Below the pieces are notes generated by a model. The model did not search any database. It was not told the origin of the DNA and was given only the letters and a program-made list of their open reading frames with translations. A stretch of DNA of 64,000 bases from contig JANWKT010000008.1 in the NCBI GenBank assembly GCA_025451235.1, positions 124,001 through 188,000 on the forward strand, given 5' to 3'. This stretch comes from Flavobacteriales bacterium (GTDB lineage Bacteria > Bacteroidota > Bacteroidia > CAIKAF01). Made by a program: the position numbers and the translations under genes. Positions within the stretch are counted from its first letter, which is position 1; each line of letters begins with the position of its first letter. Shown piece by piece: positions 50,199 through 59,950 of this stretch.

Positions 50199-53105
50199 AT
50201 GATATTTTCAACCATCACCAAACTCCTTCGCCTGCATATATGTCTGTTTCTATGCATAGCTGGTGTTTGTATGTCAAATGCGGGTTTTTCTCAGGAGTTT
50301 ATTCATTATACCCAAGACAATGGACTACCATCGAACAAGGTATATATGGTGACGTTGGATAAGGACGGATTTATCTGGTGCGCAACGGACCGAGGCATTG
50401 CTATGTATAACGGTGAAAATTTCACCACCTATACTACAAAAAATGGCCTGCCACTGAACGATATTTGGAAATTATATTATACGGATGATGGGAAAATGTG
50501 GTATTTCGGAAGAAGCAGAGAGCTGGGTTATATACAAAACGGCAAAGTATATAGATTCCCAAGTGAGGATGGGAATGTAATGAATCCTACACGGTATTTT
50601 TTTTATGGAAAAAGTGTTGGCTTTTTTGACACGTTCTGCAGCTTTTATTTGTTAAATGGCACATGGAGAAAATTGTGTCTGGACCCGCAAAAGGAAAACA
50701 TTGCTAGGGAAAGATACGATAATAGAGGATGGATAAGCTTTTTTGGCAATCCGATCATTGATCGTATCATTCTTGGTTTAAAAAATAGAATGATAGTGTT
50801 GAATAATAATTTGGACATTATTTCATCCTTTAGTATTCCAGAGATAAACGTAGCGGGACAAGGAATTTTTATTGAAAGAGAATATTTCTACTTATTGGCT
50901 GATCATATTTTTTATCAATACAATATCAATGCACACACTTTAAGAATTATAGACCTGGAGAAAGACCTACAACAGGGCAAGCTACAGGATGTATACTTTT
51001 TTTTCGAAAATGGATCGATCATACTCAATGGTGCGAATGGTAAGTATAAACTGCAAGAAGGGCATTTCATCCAACTCATCAAACCTTTTGCCTCTATGGA
51101 GAGCATAGCGAAAGGATATTTTGAGGATAACGGTGGAAATGTTTGGATAAACACCTTTAATGACGGTATTTACAAATACGCTACTTATAATAATTCGACC
51201 ACCTTGTTTATGGGACAAGATGTACAAAAGTTAAGACATTGGAACGGTGAATTACATGCCGCAATAGAAAACAGCGGGCTGTATACAATAAATACAGATC
51301 TAACGTCTAAATTTATAGGGCTTGATAGTTTATATTTTTACCAATTAGATTCTTTAGGCAGTGATAGCTTAAAAATTCTAACCGATAGGGATTTTTGCTT
51401 TTATGACGGGACTGTTTTTAGAAGACAGAGCCATCGAGGTCTGGCATATATGGTGGGCTTAAAAATAAACGCTTTTCACAATTTGACTTCGTGTAAATAC
51501 CTATTTAATGATGGAGAAGATTTTTATGCAGCAGCATCGAATTTTTTTGTGGCATACGTAAAAGGTAAAACCATCATTCATCAAAGAAGGCCGGGGATTT
51601 ATTCAATTGAGAAGTACAAAGACCACATTATTCTGGGCACTACTTCCGGCCCTAAACTTTTTTGGCATAATAATTTTATTGATATCAATTATTTAAACAA
51701 TATTTCTATAACTACCTTGGTTCGTTATAAGGATTATTTATTGGTTGGCACAGACGGTTATGGGGCTTATTTCTATAAAGAGGGATTGCATAAAATATCC
51801 AGCACTGACGGTTTAATTATTTACCATTTTAGTTTGTGTGACAATAATTCGGTTTGGCTATCTTCAAATTTTGGGGCTCATGAGTTGTTGGATGCAGGAG
51901 ATAGACTCGTTCCAGGTAGATCTATTTTAAGATCGAATGGACTGATAAGCAATATTGTGAATGATATTGTTGTTTTGAATGATTCTATTTATTGTGCCAC
52001 TGATAAGGGCTTGTGCATATTAAATTTGAATGCTCTTAGATTAAAGGATAATCCCAATATTATATTCACCTCCATTTCGGTGAACGATTCTATTTATCAG
52101 AGACATTCTAAAATTGTGGTAACGAACAAAGGCAATAATGTGATTAATCTCAATTTCGATATTACCTATTTAAATGAACATAAGCAGTTAAAGAATTATT
52201 ATAAAATAGAGCCCATAAGCAGCAACTGGGAGCACCTTAACTCTAAAAACTTGTCGTTAGGAGGATTAAAACCAGGGGAATACACTATCCGGATAAGAAC
52301 ATTGGGATATAACGGCAATTTTGATGAAGAAAGCATCAGCATTGTTATTAAACCCAGATGGTTTGAAAGAACAGAATTTATTGTTGTTATGAGTTTATTG
52401 GGTTTTGGGGTTGTAATACTGGTCGTTTTTTTAGTGGCATCTTCTATTATTAAAAAAAGAAATTCAAGGTACAAGGCAGAGAATAAACTGATCAATATGG
52501 AGTTATATGCCCTTAGAAGTAAGTTAAACCCTCATTTTATATTTAATACATTTAATTCTATTCAACTTTTTATCAATAACAATGAAAAAGAGCTTTCTGA
52601 AAAATACCTAGTTCTTTTATCAAAACATATTCGGAATGTTTTTGACTATAGCCATTTGCAAAGTATTACTTTGGAGAAAGAAATAGGTCTTTTAAAGGAT
52701 TACCTGGATATTGAAAAGATACGTTTTGGAGAAAAGATATTTATTGAGATCATTGTCGATCCTAGGATCAACATTAAAAACACCTATATACCTTCCATGA
52801 TCCTTCAGCCTCATGCAGAAAACTCGTTGGCTCATGGGTTGTTTCATAAAGAGGGAAGGGGGCATTTAATCATAGAATTCAATTATGTTGACAATAAAAC
52901 TTATCAGGTAAAAATTGTGGACGATGGTACCGGGTTTGTAGATAAGGAGTCGGATAAGATCTCCTCGACTCAGGTGATAAAAGAAAGGATCAATTTGATC
53001 AATCAAACGGGTGAGTTTTTTATTAAAAAAGAAAAAACATACCTCGACGAGAATAAGAAGGATAAGGGAACAATTATAATACTAACCATACGACATGAGC
53101 AATAA
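50199..53105 (+). CDS. Propeller sensor histidine kinase, LytS type
   Basis: 968 residues. Signal peptide, then about 600 residues of two-component-regulator propeller repeats beginning FIHYTQDNGLPSNKVYMVTLDKDGFIWCAT. A Y_Y_Y-type beta domain (about 645-715, LKNYYKIEPISSNWEHL, LKPGEYTIRIRTLGYNG) precedes one transmembrane helix (727-752). The cytoplasmic part is a short His_kinase (PF06580) domain with LNPHFIFNTFNSIQ, His779 being the likely phosphorylated residue, and an ATPase domain with an N box ILQPHAENSLAHGL and DDGTGF. It resembles hybrid HTCS sensors outside but passes the signal to a separate LytTR regulator, whose gene overlaps by 11 nt. Confidence 0.93.
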   Translation: MIFSTITKLLRLHICLFLCIAGVCMSNAGFSQEFIHYTQDNGLPSNKVYMVTLDKDGFIWCATDRGIAMYNGENFTTYTTKNGLPLNDIWKLYYTDDGKMWYFGRSRELGYIQNGKVYRFPSEDGNVMNPTRYFFYGKSVGFFDTFCSFYLLNGTWRKLCLDPQKENIARERYDNRGWISFFGNPIIDRIILGLKNRMIVLNNNLDIISSFSIPEINVAGQGIFIEREYFYLLADHIFYQYNINAHTLRIIDLEKDLQQGKLQDVYFFFENGSIILNGANGKYKLQEGHFIQLIKPFASMESIAKGYFEDNGGNVWINTFNDGIYKYATYNNSTTLFMGQDVQKLRHWNGELHAAIENSGLYTINTDLTSKFIGLDSLYFYQLDSLGSDSLKILTDRDFCFYDGTVFRRQSHRGLAYMVGLKINAFHNLTSCKYLFNDGEDFYAAASNFFVAYVKGKTIIHQRRPGIYSIEKYKDHIILGTTSGPKLFWHNNFIDINYLNNISITTLVRYKDYLLVGTDGYGAYFYKEGLHKISSTDGLIIYHFSLCDNNSVWLSSNFGAHELLDAGDRLVPGRSILRSNGLISNIVNDIVVLNDSIYCATDKGLCILNLNALRLKDNPNIIFTSISVNDSIYQRHSKIVVTNKGNNVINLNFDITYLNEHKQLKNYYKIEPISSNWEHLNSKNLSLGGLKPGEYTIRIRTLGYNGNFDEESISIVIKPRWFERTEFIVVMSLLGFGVVILVVFLVASSIIKKRNSRYKAENKLINMELYALRSKLNPHFIFNTFNSIQLFINNNEKELSEKYLVLLSKHIRNVFDYSHLQSITLEKEIGLLKDYLDIEKIRFGEKIFIEIIVDPRINIKNTYIPSMILQPHAENSLAHGLFHKEGRGHLIIEFNYVDNKTYQVKIVDDGTGFVDKESDKISSTQVIKERINLINQTGEFFIKKEKTYLDENKKDKGTIIILTIRHEQ

Positions 53106-53817
53106 CATCAGAGCCATTCTGGTGGATGATGAGGAAAATGCATTATCCATTCTGGAAATAAAGATCAAAAAATATTTTCCTCAGATTGAGGTAATAGCGA
53201 AGTATAATAATCCCGCCACAGCCATTGAGCAAATTAACCAACAAAGCCCCGACCTTCTTTTTCTTGACGTAAAAATGCCGGGTTATAGTGGGTTTGAATT
53301 GCTTGACCATATTTTATCCCCAAGTTTTGAACTCGTTTTTGTAACAGCTTATGGCGAGCATGCACTGGAGGCAATTAAACAATGTGCGATAGGCTATGTT
53401 TTAAAGCCAATTGATGACAATGAGTTTAAACTTACCGTATTAAATGCGATCAATAACTTACAGGCGAAAAGAAAGTCTGCATCACCGACATCTTCCAGTA
53501 AAATTACCATTCCCTTTGCCAACGGATATCTTGTTAGGGAGATCCAGGCAATTGTAAGATGTGAGGGGTTTAGTGGATATACAAAAATCTATTTTTTAAA
53601 TGAGGACCCAGTTACCAGCTCATACAGCATTGGCTTATTCAGTAGTTTATTGAACAATCATGGATTTGTAATGGTCCATAAATCTCATTTGATCAATACA
53701 AACTGCATTAACGCATATTATAATGAAGGAATAGTAGAGTTAGCCAATAAGGACAAGATTCCTGTTTCTAAAATCAACCGGACATTACTGCTAAAGATGT
53801 TAAAAAATGAAGGTTAA
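53095..53817 (+). CDS. LytTR family response regulator
   Basis: 240 residues. The receiver domain (6-120) has the acidic pair Asp11-Asp12, the phospho-acceptor Asp58 in LLFLDVKMPG, Thr84 and Lys104. A linker leads to a LytTR DNA-binding domain (about 140-238; IQAIVRCEGFSGYTKIYFLNE, FVMVHKSHLINTNCI). It is the partner of the kinase gene, which it overlaps by 11 nt. Such regulators bind direct repeats upstream of surface or adhesion genes; the targets here are unknown. Confidence 0.95.
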   Translation: MSNNIRAILVDDEENALSILEIKIKKYFPQIEVIAKYNNPATAIEQINQQSPDLLFLDVKMPGYSGFELLDHILSPSFELVFVTAYGEHALEAIKQCAIGYVLKPIDDNEFKLTVLNAINNLQAKRKSASPTSSSKITIPFANGYLVREIQAIVRCEGFSGYTKIYFLNEDPVTSSYSIGLFSSLLNNHGFVMVHKSHLINTNCINAYYNEGIVELANKDKIPVSKINRTLLLKMLKNEG

Positions 53818-53897
53818 ATTCACCATTATTATGAGTTAGGTACTGGTTCTTAGTTTTTTTATACTTTAATTTGTGGCATACATTCAATTAAAAGTTG

Positions 53898-54608
53898 ATG
53901 CAACCTGTTATACGAACCGTGAATATTACCCGCCAGTTCATCATGGGTAAAGAAGTGATCAAAGTACTCCATGGGATCAATATTGAAGTGAACAAGAATG
54001 AATATGTTGCCTTCATGGGTCCATCCGGAAGTGGTAAATCCACCTTTATGAATATCGTTGGATGTTTAGATACCCCTTCAGGAGGTCAGTATTTTTTGAA
54101 CGGAAAGGATGTGAGTAAGATGTCGGATAATCAACTGGCTGAAGTTCGGAACAAAGAGATCGGATTTATTTTCCAAACCTTTAATTTATTGCCAAGATAT
54201 ACTGCTTTGGAGAATGTAGCTTTGCCATTGGTGTATGCCGGCCTTTCGAAATCCGACCGAATAGCAAAAGCGAAGCATGCATTGGACCAGGTGGGACTTG
54301 CAGATAGAATGAAACATAAACCCAATGAACTTTCAGGAGGACAAAGACAACGGGTGGCAATTGCCCGGGCTTTGGTGAACACCCCCTCTCTTTTATTGGC
54401 AGATGAGCCCACAGGAAACCTTGACTCGAAAACCTCCTACGAGATCATGGGCTTGTTTCACGAATTGCACAGCAAAGGAAACACGATCATTATTGTAACA
54501 CATGAAGAGGACATTGCCAAACATACCAGTAGGATCATCAGATTGAGAGATGGGATGATTGAAAGCGATGTGATCAATGAACCGGTAAAATCATTTCAAT
54601 TAAAATAA
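53898..54608 (+). CDS. ABC transporter ATP-binding protein (MacB/LolD family)
   Basis: 236 residues from the ATG at 53898. Walker [10 protein letters not shown] at 41-49, Q-loop [12 protein letters not shown], signature [15 protein letters not shown] and Walker [13 protein letters not shown] are intact, with the GNLD end typical of the MacB/LolD/FtsE class of lipoprotein- and peptide-type exporters. The membrane partner is not beside it. It starts 80 bp past the response regulator and ends 3 nt before the cobalamin adenosyltransferase gene. Confidence 0.93.
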   Translation: MQPVIRTVNITRQFIMGKEVIKVLHGINIEVNKNEYVAFMGPSGSGKSTFMNIVGCLDTPSGGQYFLNGKDVSKMSDNQLAEVRNKEIGFIFQTFNLLPRYTALENVALPLVYAGLSKSDRIAKAKHALDQVGLADRMKHKPNELSGGQRQRVAIARALVNTPSLLLADEPTGNLDSKTSYEIMGLFHELHSKGNTIIIVTHEEDIAKHTSRIIRLRDGMIESDVINEPVKSFQLK

Positions 54609-54611
54609 GGC

Positions 54612-55166
54612 ATGGCATTTAAGATCTATACCAAAACCGGGGATGATGGTACTACAGGTTTATATGGAGGTGCCAGGGTGGCTAAATATGATCTAAGGAT
54701 CGAAGCGTATGGCACCGTGGATGAGTTGAACAGTTATATCGGTTTGATACGGGACCAGCCGCTTGATCATGATTCAATAAAAGTTTTATTGGAGATTCAG
54801 GACAGGCTTTTTACCATAGGTTCAATATTAGCAGTGCAACCAGGCAAGAAGAACCTTTCAGTACCATCATTGCTGGCTGAGGACCTCGAATTATTGGAGA
54901 AAGAAATTGATAGGATGGATAAGGAATTACCACCCATGAAAAATTTCATTTTGCCGGGTGGACATACTACGGTTTCTTTTATTCATATTGCCAGATGTGT
55001 TTGCAGAAGGGCAGAAAGGTTGACGGTGCACCTTTCCTCCCAAAATGAGGTTGATTCTCTGATAATCAAGTATTTAAATCGTCTCAGCGATTATTTGTTC
55101 ACTTTGGCCAGATTGACGGCTAAAAATATGGGTGCCTCTGAACAGCCCTGGCTGCCCAGGAAATAA
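54612..55166 (+). CDS. Cob(I)yrinic acid a,c-diamide adenosyltransferase, PduO type
   Basis: 184 residues. KIYTKTGDDGTTGLYGGARVAKYDLRIEAYGTVDELNSYIG is the ATP-binding start of PduO-type enzymes; RCVCRRAERLTVHLS and YLNRLSDYLFTLAR are the other conserved blocks, with the catalytic Arg and Asn of the active site. The enzyme transfers the adenosyl group from ATP to cob(I)alamin, giving coenzyme B12. It follows the ABC ATPase gene by 3 nt. A DUF2795 gene follows, a common order in this phylum. Confidence 0.95.
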   Translation: MAFKIYTKTGDDGTTGLYGGARVAKYDLRIEAYGTVDELNSYIGLIRDQPLDHDSIKVLLEIQDRLFTIGSILAVQPGKKNLSVPSLLAEDLELLEKEIDRMDKELPPMKNFILPGGHTTVSFIHIARCVCRRAERLTVHLSSQNEVDSLIIKYLNRLSDYLFTLARLTAKNMGASEQPWLPRK

Positions 55167-55294
55167 TATTTTTAACAAATAGTTGAAAAAAGCATTTCTT
55201 AAATTCAATGTACTTTTTAATTTTTGCACCCCATAACAGGTAACAATTTGCTTGTTTTGGCGTTTTTTCAAGTAATTTTTTAAACCCGACAGCT

Positions 55295-55516
55295 ATGTAT
55301 TGGACATTAGAATTAGCCTCATATCTGGAAGATGCGCCCTGGCCAGCTTCTAAGGATGAATTGATAGATTTTGCGATGCGAAGTGGAGCCCCTCTTGAGG
55401 TAATTGAAAACCTGCAGGAACTGGAGGATGATGGCGACCCTTTCGAAAGTATTGAAGATATCTGGCCTGACTATCCTACAAAAGATGATTTCTTTTTCAA
55501 CGAAGATGAATATTGA
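55295..55516 (+). CDS. DUF2795 domain protein
   Basis: 73 residues, start MYWTLELASYLEDAPWPASKDELIDFAMRSG, an acidic protein with the DUF2795 pattern (LxxxLxxAPWPASKDELIDYA). Family members are short, probably DNA- or protein-binding, and of unknown function. It lies 128 bp after the cobalamin adenosyltransferase gene and is followed by a strong terminator. Confidence 0.9.
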   Translation: MYWTLELASYLEDAPWPASKDELIDFAMRSGAPLEVIENLQELEDDGDPFESIEDIWPDYPTKDDFFFNEDEY

Positions 55517-55539
55517 AAAAGCTTTGTATGAATAATATC

Positions 55540-55570
55540 AAACCCCTTACGGTGATGTGAGGGGTTTTTT
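55540..55570 (+). terminator. Intrinsic terminator after the DUF2795 gene
   Basis: AAACCCCT/AGGGGTTT 8-bp stem with a 12-nt loop followed by T residues, 23 nt past the stop. It sits at the end of the convergent tlyA gene too and may work for both. Confidence 0.8.
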
Positions 55571-56325
55571 TATGCCGTTTTTTGGGGTATTAGCAGAAGC
55601 AAGTATTCTATATTTTTTTCTTTTCCATCAGCATCCGTAGGGACCATCTGTTGAATACTAAATCCATGGTTGAGGATATGCTCCTGCACTCTTTCGATTG
55701 CCTCTAATCTTACTTTTTCATGTTTGATGATCCCCCCTTTATGTTTTCTTCTTTCCTTTTGTTCAAATTGAGGCTTGAGTAAAGCAATCACCATTCCTTT
55801 TTTAGCTAAAAGGTCGGCCAGATGAGAAAAAATAAATTCCAGGCTAATGAATGAAACATCCACAAGGATGAGATCGAACTTTTTTACGGGAAGCAGATCT
55901 TGATCCAATGTTCTTATATCGGTTTTTTCCAACGATATCACTTTTGGATTCTTTTGTAAAGTTGGGTGTAACTGGCCTTCGCCAATATCAACAGCCACTA
56001 CCATCTGCGCTCCGTGCTGCAAGGCACAATCTGTAAATCCACCTGTGCTTGCTCCTATATCTAAAACTGTTTTATCGTTCAAGTCAATGTTGAATGATAC
56101 AAGGGCTTTTTCCAACTTATACCCTCCCTGACTAACATAAATACGCCTATTAGGAACAATTACCACCATGTCATTTTCAGATACCCGAAACGATTTTTGG
56201 GCCTGTGCTTTTCCGTTGATGCTTACCCAGCCTTGCTCAATCATCCACACGGCCTTGTTCCGGGTTTCAGCCAATCCACGGTCAACCAAGTATTGATCCA
56301 GGCGTATAGGGGTATTGCTATCCAT
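55570..56325 (-). CDS. tlyA: TlyA family rRNA 2'-O-methyltransferase
   Basis: 251 residues. Residues 6-65 are an S4 RNA-binding domain (RLDQYLVDRGLAETRNKAVWMI). YVSQGGYKLEKAL and VLDIGASTGGFTDCALQHGA (SAM-binding) lead into the FtsJ-like methyltransferase domain, with VVAVDIGEGQLHP and LLKPQFE. TlyA methylates 16S and/or 23S rRNA. It is convergent with the DUF2795 gene; the upstream 200 bp hold the divergent start of the 56523 gene. Confidence 0.95.
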   Translation of the reverse strand: MDSNTPIRLDQYLVDRGLAETRNKAVWMIEQGWVSINGKAQAQKSFRVSENDMVVIVPNRRIYVSQGGYKLEKALVSFNIDLNDKTVLDIGASTGGFTDCALQHGAQMVVAVDIGEGQLHPTLQKNPKVISLEKTDIRTLDQDLLPVKKFDLILVDVSFISLEFIFSHLADLLAKKGMVIALLKPQFEQKERRKHKGGIIKHEKVRLEAIERVQEHILNHGFSIQQMVPTDADGKEKNIEYLLLLIPQKTA

Positions 56326-56492
56326 AGCTCAAAGATACGGTTTGAAGCTAACCGGGATGCAGGACCTTAAAAACTTTGTTATCTATATGTTAAGATATAA
56401 ACGAAAACCTTCATCCGTTCAGATATATCGTGATATGGTACAATTTCTGATATTGAAAGGGCAATAATATTTTTATCATACCTCAAAAAAAT

Positions 56493-56500
56493 TAAATTTG
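56493..56500 (+). promoter_or_regulatory. Candidate -7 box (TAAATTTG)
   Basis: Exact TAnnTTTG match 22 nt before the ATG at 56523. Confidence 0.5.
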
Positions 56501-56522
56501 TAGTATCTAATTACATCGCATT

Positions 56523-57134
56523 ATGAAAAAAACGATTTTTACTTTAATGATCTTGCTAGGCTTTGTTGCATTTACCCACTCCCAAACTGTTCGTGAGGTT
56601 CGGATGAGTGTATTGGAGTCCGACCGGATGGGATTCAATATTGAATTCAATTTCGACCAGAAAATATTACAGGATGCCTGGAACAAAAAATGTGATGAAT
56701 TGGCAATAAAGGCTAAACCCGCCAAAGGCTACGATGTATATACCGCAGTATTGGTGCCTGATATTCACTTTGAAAGTATTGATATTTATGTGAAAATTGA
56801 GAAACTCGATAAGACCCGGTCAGCTATATCTATGACGGTTTCCAAAGGAAATACCAACTTCCTTTCGAAAGAGGAGAATAAATTGGTGGATAATGTCCAT
56901 GCATTTTTGGAGAAATTCATTACATATGCCGAACAATATAAGCTAAACCTCGATATCAAAGCACAGGAAGAAACCATCAAGGATACCCAAAAAACCTATG
57001 ATAAACTGGTAGAAGACGGTAAAAAGCTGCAGGAACAGATCGATAAGAACAAGATTGACCAGGAAAACAAGGTAAAAGAAATTGAAGCCTTGAACAAAAG
57101 CCTCGAAGAGCTTAAATTGAAGATAAAAAAGTAA
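56523..57134 (+). CDS. Secreted hypothetical protein with C-terminal coiled coil
   Basis: 203 residues; signal peptide ends near THSQ. Residues 25-135 are a mixed alpha/beta domain (VLESDRMGFNIEFNFDQKILQDAWNKK); residues 140-203 are a long charged helix with heptad spacing (DTQKTYDKLVEDGKKLQEQ), likely a coiled coil. I do not recognise the family. A single gene with a -7 box before it; the downstream region holds a terminator. Confidence 0.7.
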   Translation: MKKTIFTLMILLGFVAFTHSQTVREVRMSVLESDRMGFNIEFNFDQKILQDAWNKKCDELAIKAKPAKGYDVYTAVLVPDIHFESIDIYVKIEKLDKTRSAISMTVSKGNTNFLSKEENKLVDNVHAFLEKFITYAEQYKLNLDIKAQEETIKDTQKTYDKLVEDGKKLQEQIDKNKIDQENKVKEIEALNKSLEELKLKIKK

Positions 57135-57160
57135 GGAGTCATCAGAACAACGTTTCTGAT

Positions 57161-57212
57161 CTATTGCCGTTGACTTCAGTCTCTATTGCCGTTGACTTCA
57201 GTCAACGGTTTT
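57161..57212 (+). terminator. Terminator preceded by a duplicated half
   Basis: The 20-mer CTATTGCCGTTGACTTCAGT occurs twice in direct repeat (57161-57180 and 57183-57202). The second copy continues into a hairpin, CCGTTGAC-TTCA-GTCAACGG (57189-57208), followed by TTTT. The first copy lacks the second half of the stem, so a local duplication of the terminator seems to have occurred. Confidence 0.75.
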
Positions 57213-57264
57213 AATTTTAAACCCTGGACCATTTTTTAAGTCATACTATTAAATCCTCCCGATT

Positions 57265-58644
57265 ATGGATATTAAGCATTTGCATCATTTAATGTGGAGA
57301 GCAGGTTTCGGTACCGATCTTAGCCAGGTTGACAAATATCTCAAGCAATCCAGAGAGGATCTGGTAAAGGACCTGTTCAATCCGAAAATCACCTTTACCC
57401 CGGTAGATATTGCCACCAAACCGGATGCGAACTTCATGGACAAATTCAAAAACCTGAATAAAGAGGAAAAGGAGAACCTTAAAAAGATCAACCTGGAAGA
57501 ATTAAAGGATATGAATCTTCAGTGGCAGAGGCTGCTCGTTTATTCCGAGGACCAATTCAGAGAGAAGATGGCCCTTTTCTGGCATGATCATTTTGCCTGT
57601 TTTGTTCCCTTTGCGTATATGATGCAATTGCATGTGAATAAACTCAGGCAATATGCCTTAGGAAGTTTTCGGGATATGTTACATATTATTTCTAAAGATG
57701 CGGCTATGTTGGTTTTTTTGAATAATACACAGAACCGGAAAAAACATCCCAACGAGAACTTTGCCAGGGAAGTGATGGAGTTGTATACCATTGGCATCGG
57801 AAATTATTCGGAAGATGATATTAAGGAAGCTGCCAGGGCATTTACCGGTTGGAACTACGACGAAGAAGGGAATTTCGAACTCAGGGACCCACAACATGAT
57901 AATGGCGTCAAAACTTTTATGGGGGTTACCAAAAACTTCGAGGGAGAAGATATCATCAATGCCTTATTGGATAATCCTAAAACTGCTTACAGGATCGTTT
58001 CGAAGATATATGCCTGGTTTGTGAATGAAAATATAGATGAGACCAGGGTGAAAGAATTGGCGGATTTCTATTTTAACAATAACTACGATACCACAGCCCT
58101 GATGAAAAAAATATTTCTGTCAGATTGGTTTTACGAAAAACAGAACATAGGTACGCATATCAAATCACCCATTGAGTTGCTTTCGGGTATTCGAAGATCT
58201 TTTGCTTTGGATTTTAAGGATGAAGAGGTATTGTTTTTTATTCAAAAGATCCTGGGCCAGATCCTGGGCCATCCACCTAACGTAGCTGGATGGAAGGATG
58301 GAAAACCCTGGATAGACAGTTCAACATTATTGTTTCGACTGAAGTTGTCAGATCATATTTTTAACAATTCCGAGTTTGATATCATGGACAAAGACCAGGC
58401 TGAAACCACTTCTTACAAAGGAAAGTTTAAAAAAATGGGTGCTACCATTACCATGTCGCATTTGTATAAGCTTACTGAGAGCAAACCTAAAAAAGAAGCA
58501 AAAAAAATATTGACTGACCTTTTTATTATTTGCGAAAATGGGTTAGCGAATCAATTGAATACTCCCGAAACAGAAGATACCCAACTCTTCACCATTCAAT
58601 ATGTGCAGGAGTTGTTAAGGCAACCTGAATATCAACTTTGTTAA
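57265..58644 (+). CDS. DUF1800 family protein
   Basis: 459 residues, no signal peptide. HLMWRAGFGTDLSQVDKYL opens the domain (RxGFG block), FREKMALFWHDHFAC and NENFAREVMELYTIGIGNYSEDDIKEAARAFTGW are the diagnostic blocks, and GHPPNVAGWKDGKPWI lies near the end. DUF1800 proteins are almost always paired with DUF1501 proteins, as here with 10 nt between the genes. Role unknown; the His-rich segment (FWHDHFAC) suggests metal binding. Confidence 0.93.
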   Translation: MDIKHLHHLMWRAGFGTDLSQVDKYLKQSREDLVKDLFNPKITFTPVDIATKPDANFMDKFKNLNKEEKENLKKINLEELKDMNLQWQRLLVYSEDQFREKMALFWHDHFACFVPFAYMMQLHVNKLRQYALGSFRDMLHIISKDAAMLVFLNNTQNRKKHPNENFAREVMELYTIGIGNYSEDDIKEAARAFTGWNYDEEGNFELRDPQHDNGVKTFMGVTKNFEGEDIINALLDNPKTAYRIVSKIYAWFVNENIDETRVKELADFYFNNNYDTTALMKKIFLSDWFYEKQNIGTHIKSPIELLSGIRRSFALDFKDEEVLFFIQKILGQILGHPPNVAGWKDGKPWIDSSTLLFRLKLSDHIFNNSEFDIMDKDQAETTSYKGKFKKMGATITMSHLYKLTESKPKKEAKKILTDLFIICENGLANQLNTPETEDTQLFTIQYVQELLRQPEYQLC

Positions 58645-58654
58645 ATCGGACGAT

Positions 58655-59830
58655 ATGAACAGAAGAAACTTTATAAAAATGTCTTCTTTGGCCAGTACAT
58701 CTGTGATGATGCCTAATTTTCTCAGGGCTTTTTCTATGAAAGCGCTGCCTTATGATGGAAAGATCTTAGTCGTGATCCAACTATCAGGCGGTAACGACGG
58801 ATTGAATACCGTAGTCCCTTTTAGAAACGATGATTATTATTCATTGCGACCTACCATTGGGATTGCAGAAGCTGACGTGCTGAAGCTAACCGACAGTCTT
58901 GGTTTTCATCCGGCCTTATCCGGATTAAAGGATATCTATGACCAGGGATTTCTAACCATTATCAATAATGTGGGCTATCCAAACCCCGACAGGTCACATT
59001 TCCGGAGCATGGATATCTGGCATTCGGGTTCATCGAGTTCTGAGTTTTGGTATTCTGGCTGGCTGGGGCGTTACCTGGATGCCCAATGTAACAATGGGAA
59101 ACCGGTTCATGCCGTGTTAGAAATTGATGATACCCTGAGCCTGGCGGTGAAAGGCGAAAATAAGAATGCGCTGGGTGTTACGAGTCCCAAAATGTTATAT
59201 GATTCGGTGAAAAACCTGGATGTGGTTACCAACACCAACACAGGCAATGCGAATCTCGATTTTTTATATAAAACTTTAGCCGATACCAAGTCTTCTGCTC
59301 AGTACTTGTATGATCAGTCAACTATTTACAATTCCAAACAATCCTATCCGAATTCGGAATTAGGGAAACATTTAAAAACCATCGCTGAATTGGTGGTAAG
59401 TGGATGCGAAACTTCGGTGTATTATTGTGAGCATACGGGTTTCGATACACATTTTAGTCAATTGGGTAAGCAAAATAATTTATTGGGACAATATTCCGAA
59501 GCAGTTACTGCATTTGTTCAAGACCTAAAAGACAATGGAAAGATGAATGATGTGGTGATCATGACATTTTCGGAATTTGGCAGGAGGGTAGAACAAAATG
59601 CCAGTGGAGGAACAGACCATGGTACAGCTAACAACGTTTTTATTATCAATGGGGCGTTAACAAAACCAGGAGTATATAATGAAACACCTGATCTCAAAAA
59701 CCTGGATCAAGGGGACCTGATCTACAAGATCGATTTTAGGAATATCTATTCAACTATTTTGAGGAAGGTGTTAAAGGTGGACGATGCCTCTATTTTGAGG
59801 AGGTCGTTCGACCCTTTAGATTTTATTTAG
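58655..59830 (+). CDS. DUF1501 family protein
   Basis: 391 residues. It starts RRNFIKMSSLAST, a Tat-like signal (RRxFxK), so export in folded form is likely. The core has VVIQLSGGNDGLNTVVPF, DRSHFRSMDIWHSG, CEHTGFDTHFSQLG and FSEFGRRVEQNASGGTDHGTAN, which place it in the alkaline-phosphatase-like DUF1501 superfamily with Asp, Ser/Thr and His ligands. It follows the DUF1800 gene by 10 nt; the two products probably work together. Confidence 0.94.
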   Translation: MNRRNFIKMSSLASTSVMMPNFLRAFSMKALPYDGKILVVIQLSGGNDGLNTVVPFRNDDYYSLRPTIGIAEADVLKLTDSLGFHPALSGLKDIYDQGFLTIINNVGYPNPDRSHFRSMDIWHSGSSSSEFWYSGWLGRYLDAQCNNGKPVHAVLEIDDTLSLAVKGENKNALGVTSPKMLYDSVKNLDVVTNTNTGNANLDFLYKTLADTKSSAQYLYDQSTIYNSKQSYPNSELGKHLKTIAELVVSGCETSVYYCEHTGFDTHFSQLGKQNNLLGQYSEAVTAFVQDLKDNGKMNDVVIMTFSEFGRRVEQNASGGTDHGTANNVFIINGALTKPGVYNETPDLKNLDQGDLIYKIDFRNIYSTILRKVLKVDDASILRRSFDPLDFI

Positions 59831-59833
59831 ATT

Positions 59834-59950
59834 CCTGCCTGCCAAGCCGCAGGCCAAGCCTACCTGCCGACGGATCGGCCTTGCGCCTTAGCAGGCAGGC
59901 CCTTCACCGATCCGAATGGCCAGCCAGGCAGACAGCGGTTGCGTAGGTAG
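59834..59950. repeat. GC-rich inverted-repeat island (CCTGCCTGCC type)
   Basis: About 115 bp of GC-rich non-coding DNA following the DUF1501 stop. CCTGCCTGC at 59834-59842 is matched by its inverse at 59891-59899, with more CCTGCC and GGCAGG units inside (CTACCTGCCGACGGATCGGCC). After it (59980-60022) a run of TTCAAC/GTTCAA units resembles a weak inverted repeat. Confidence 0.55.
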
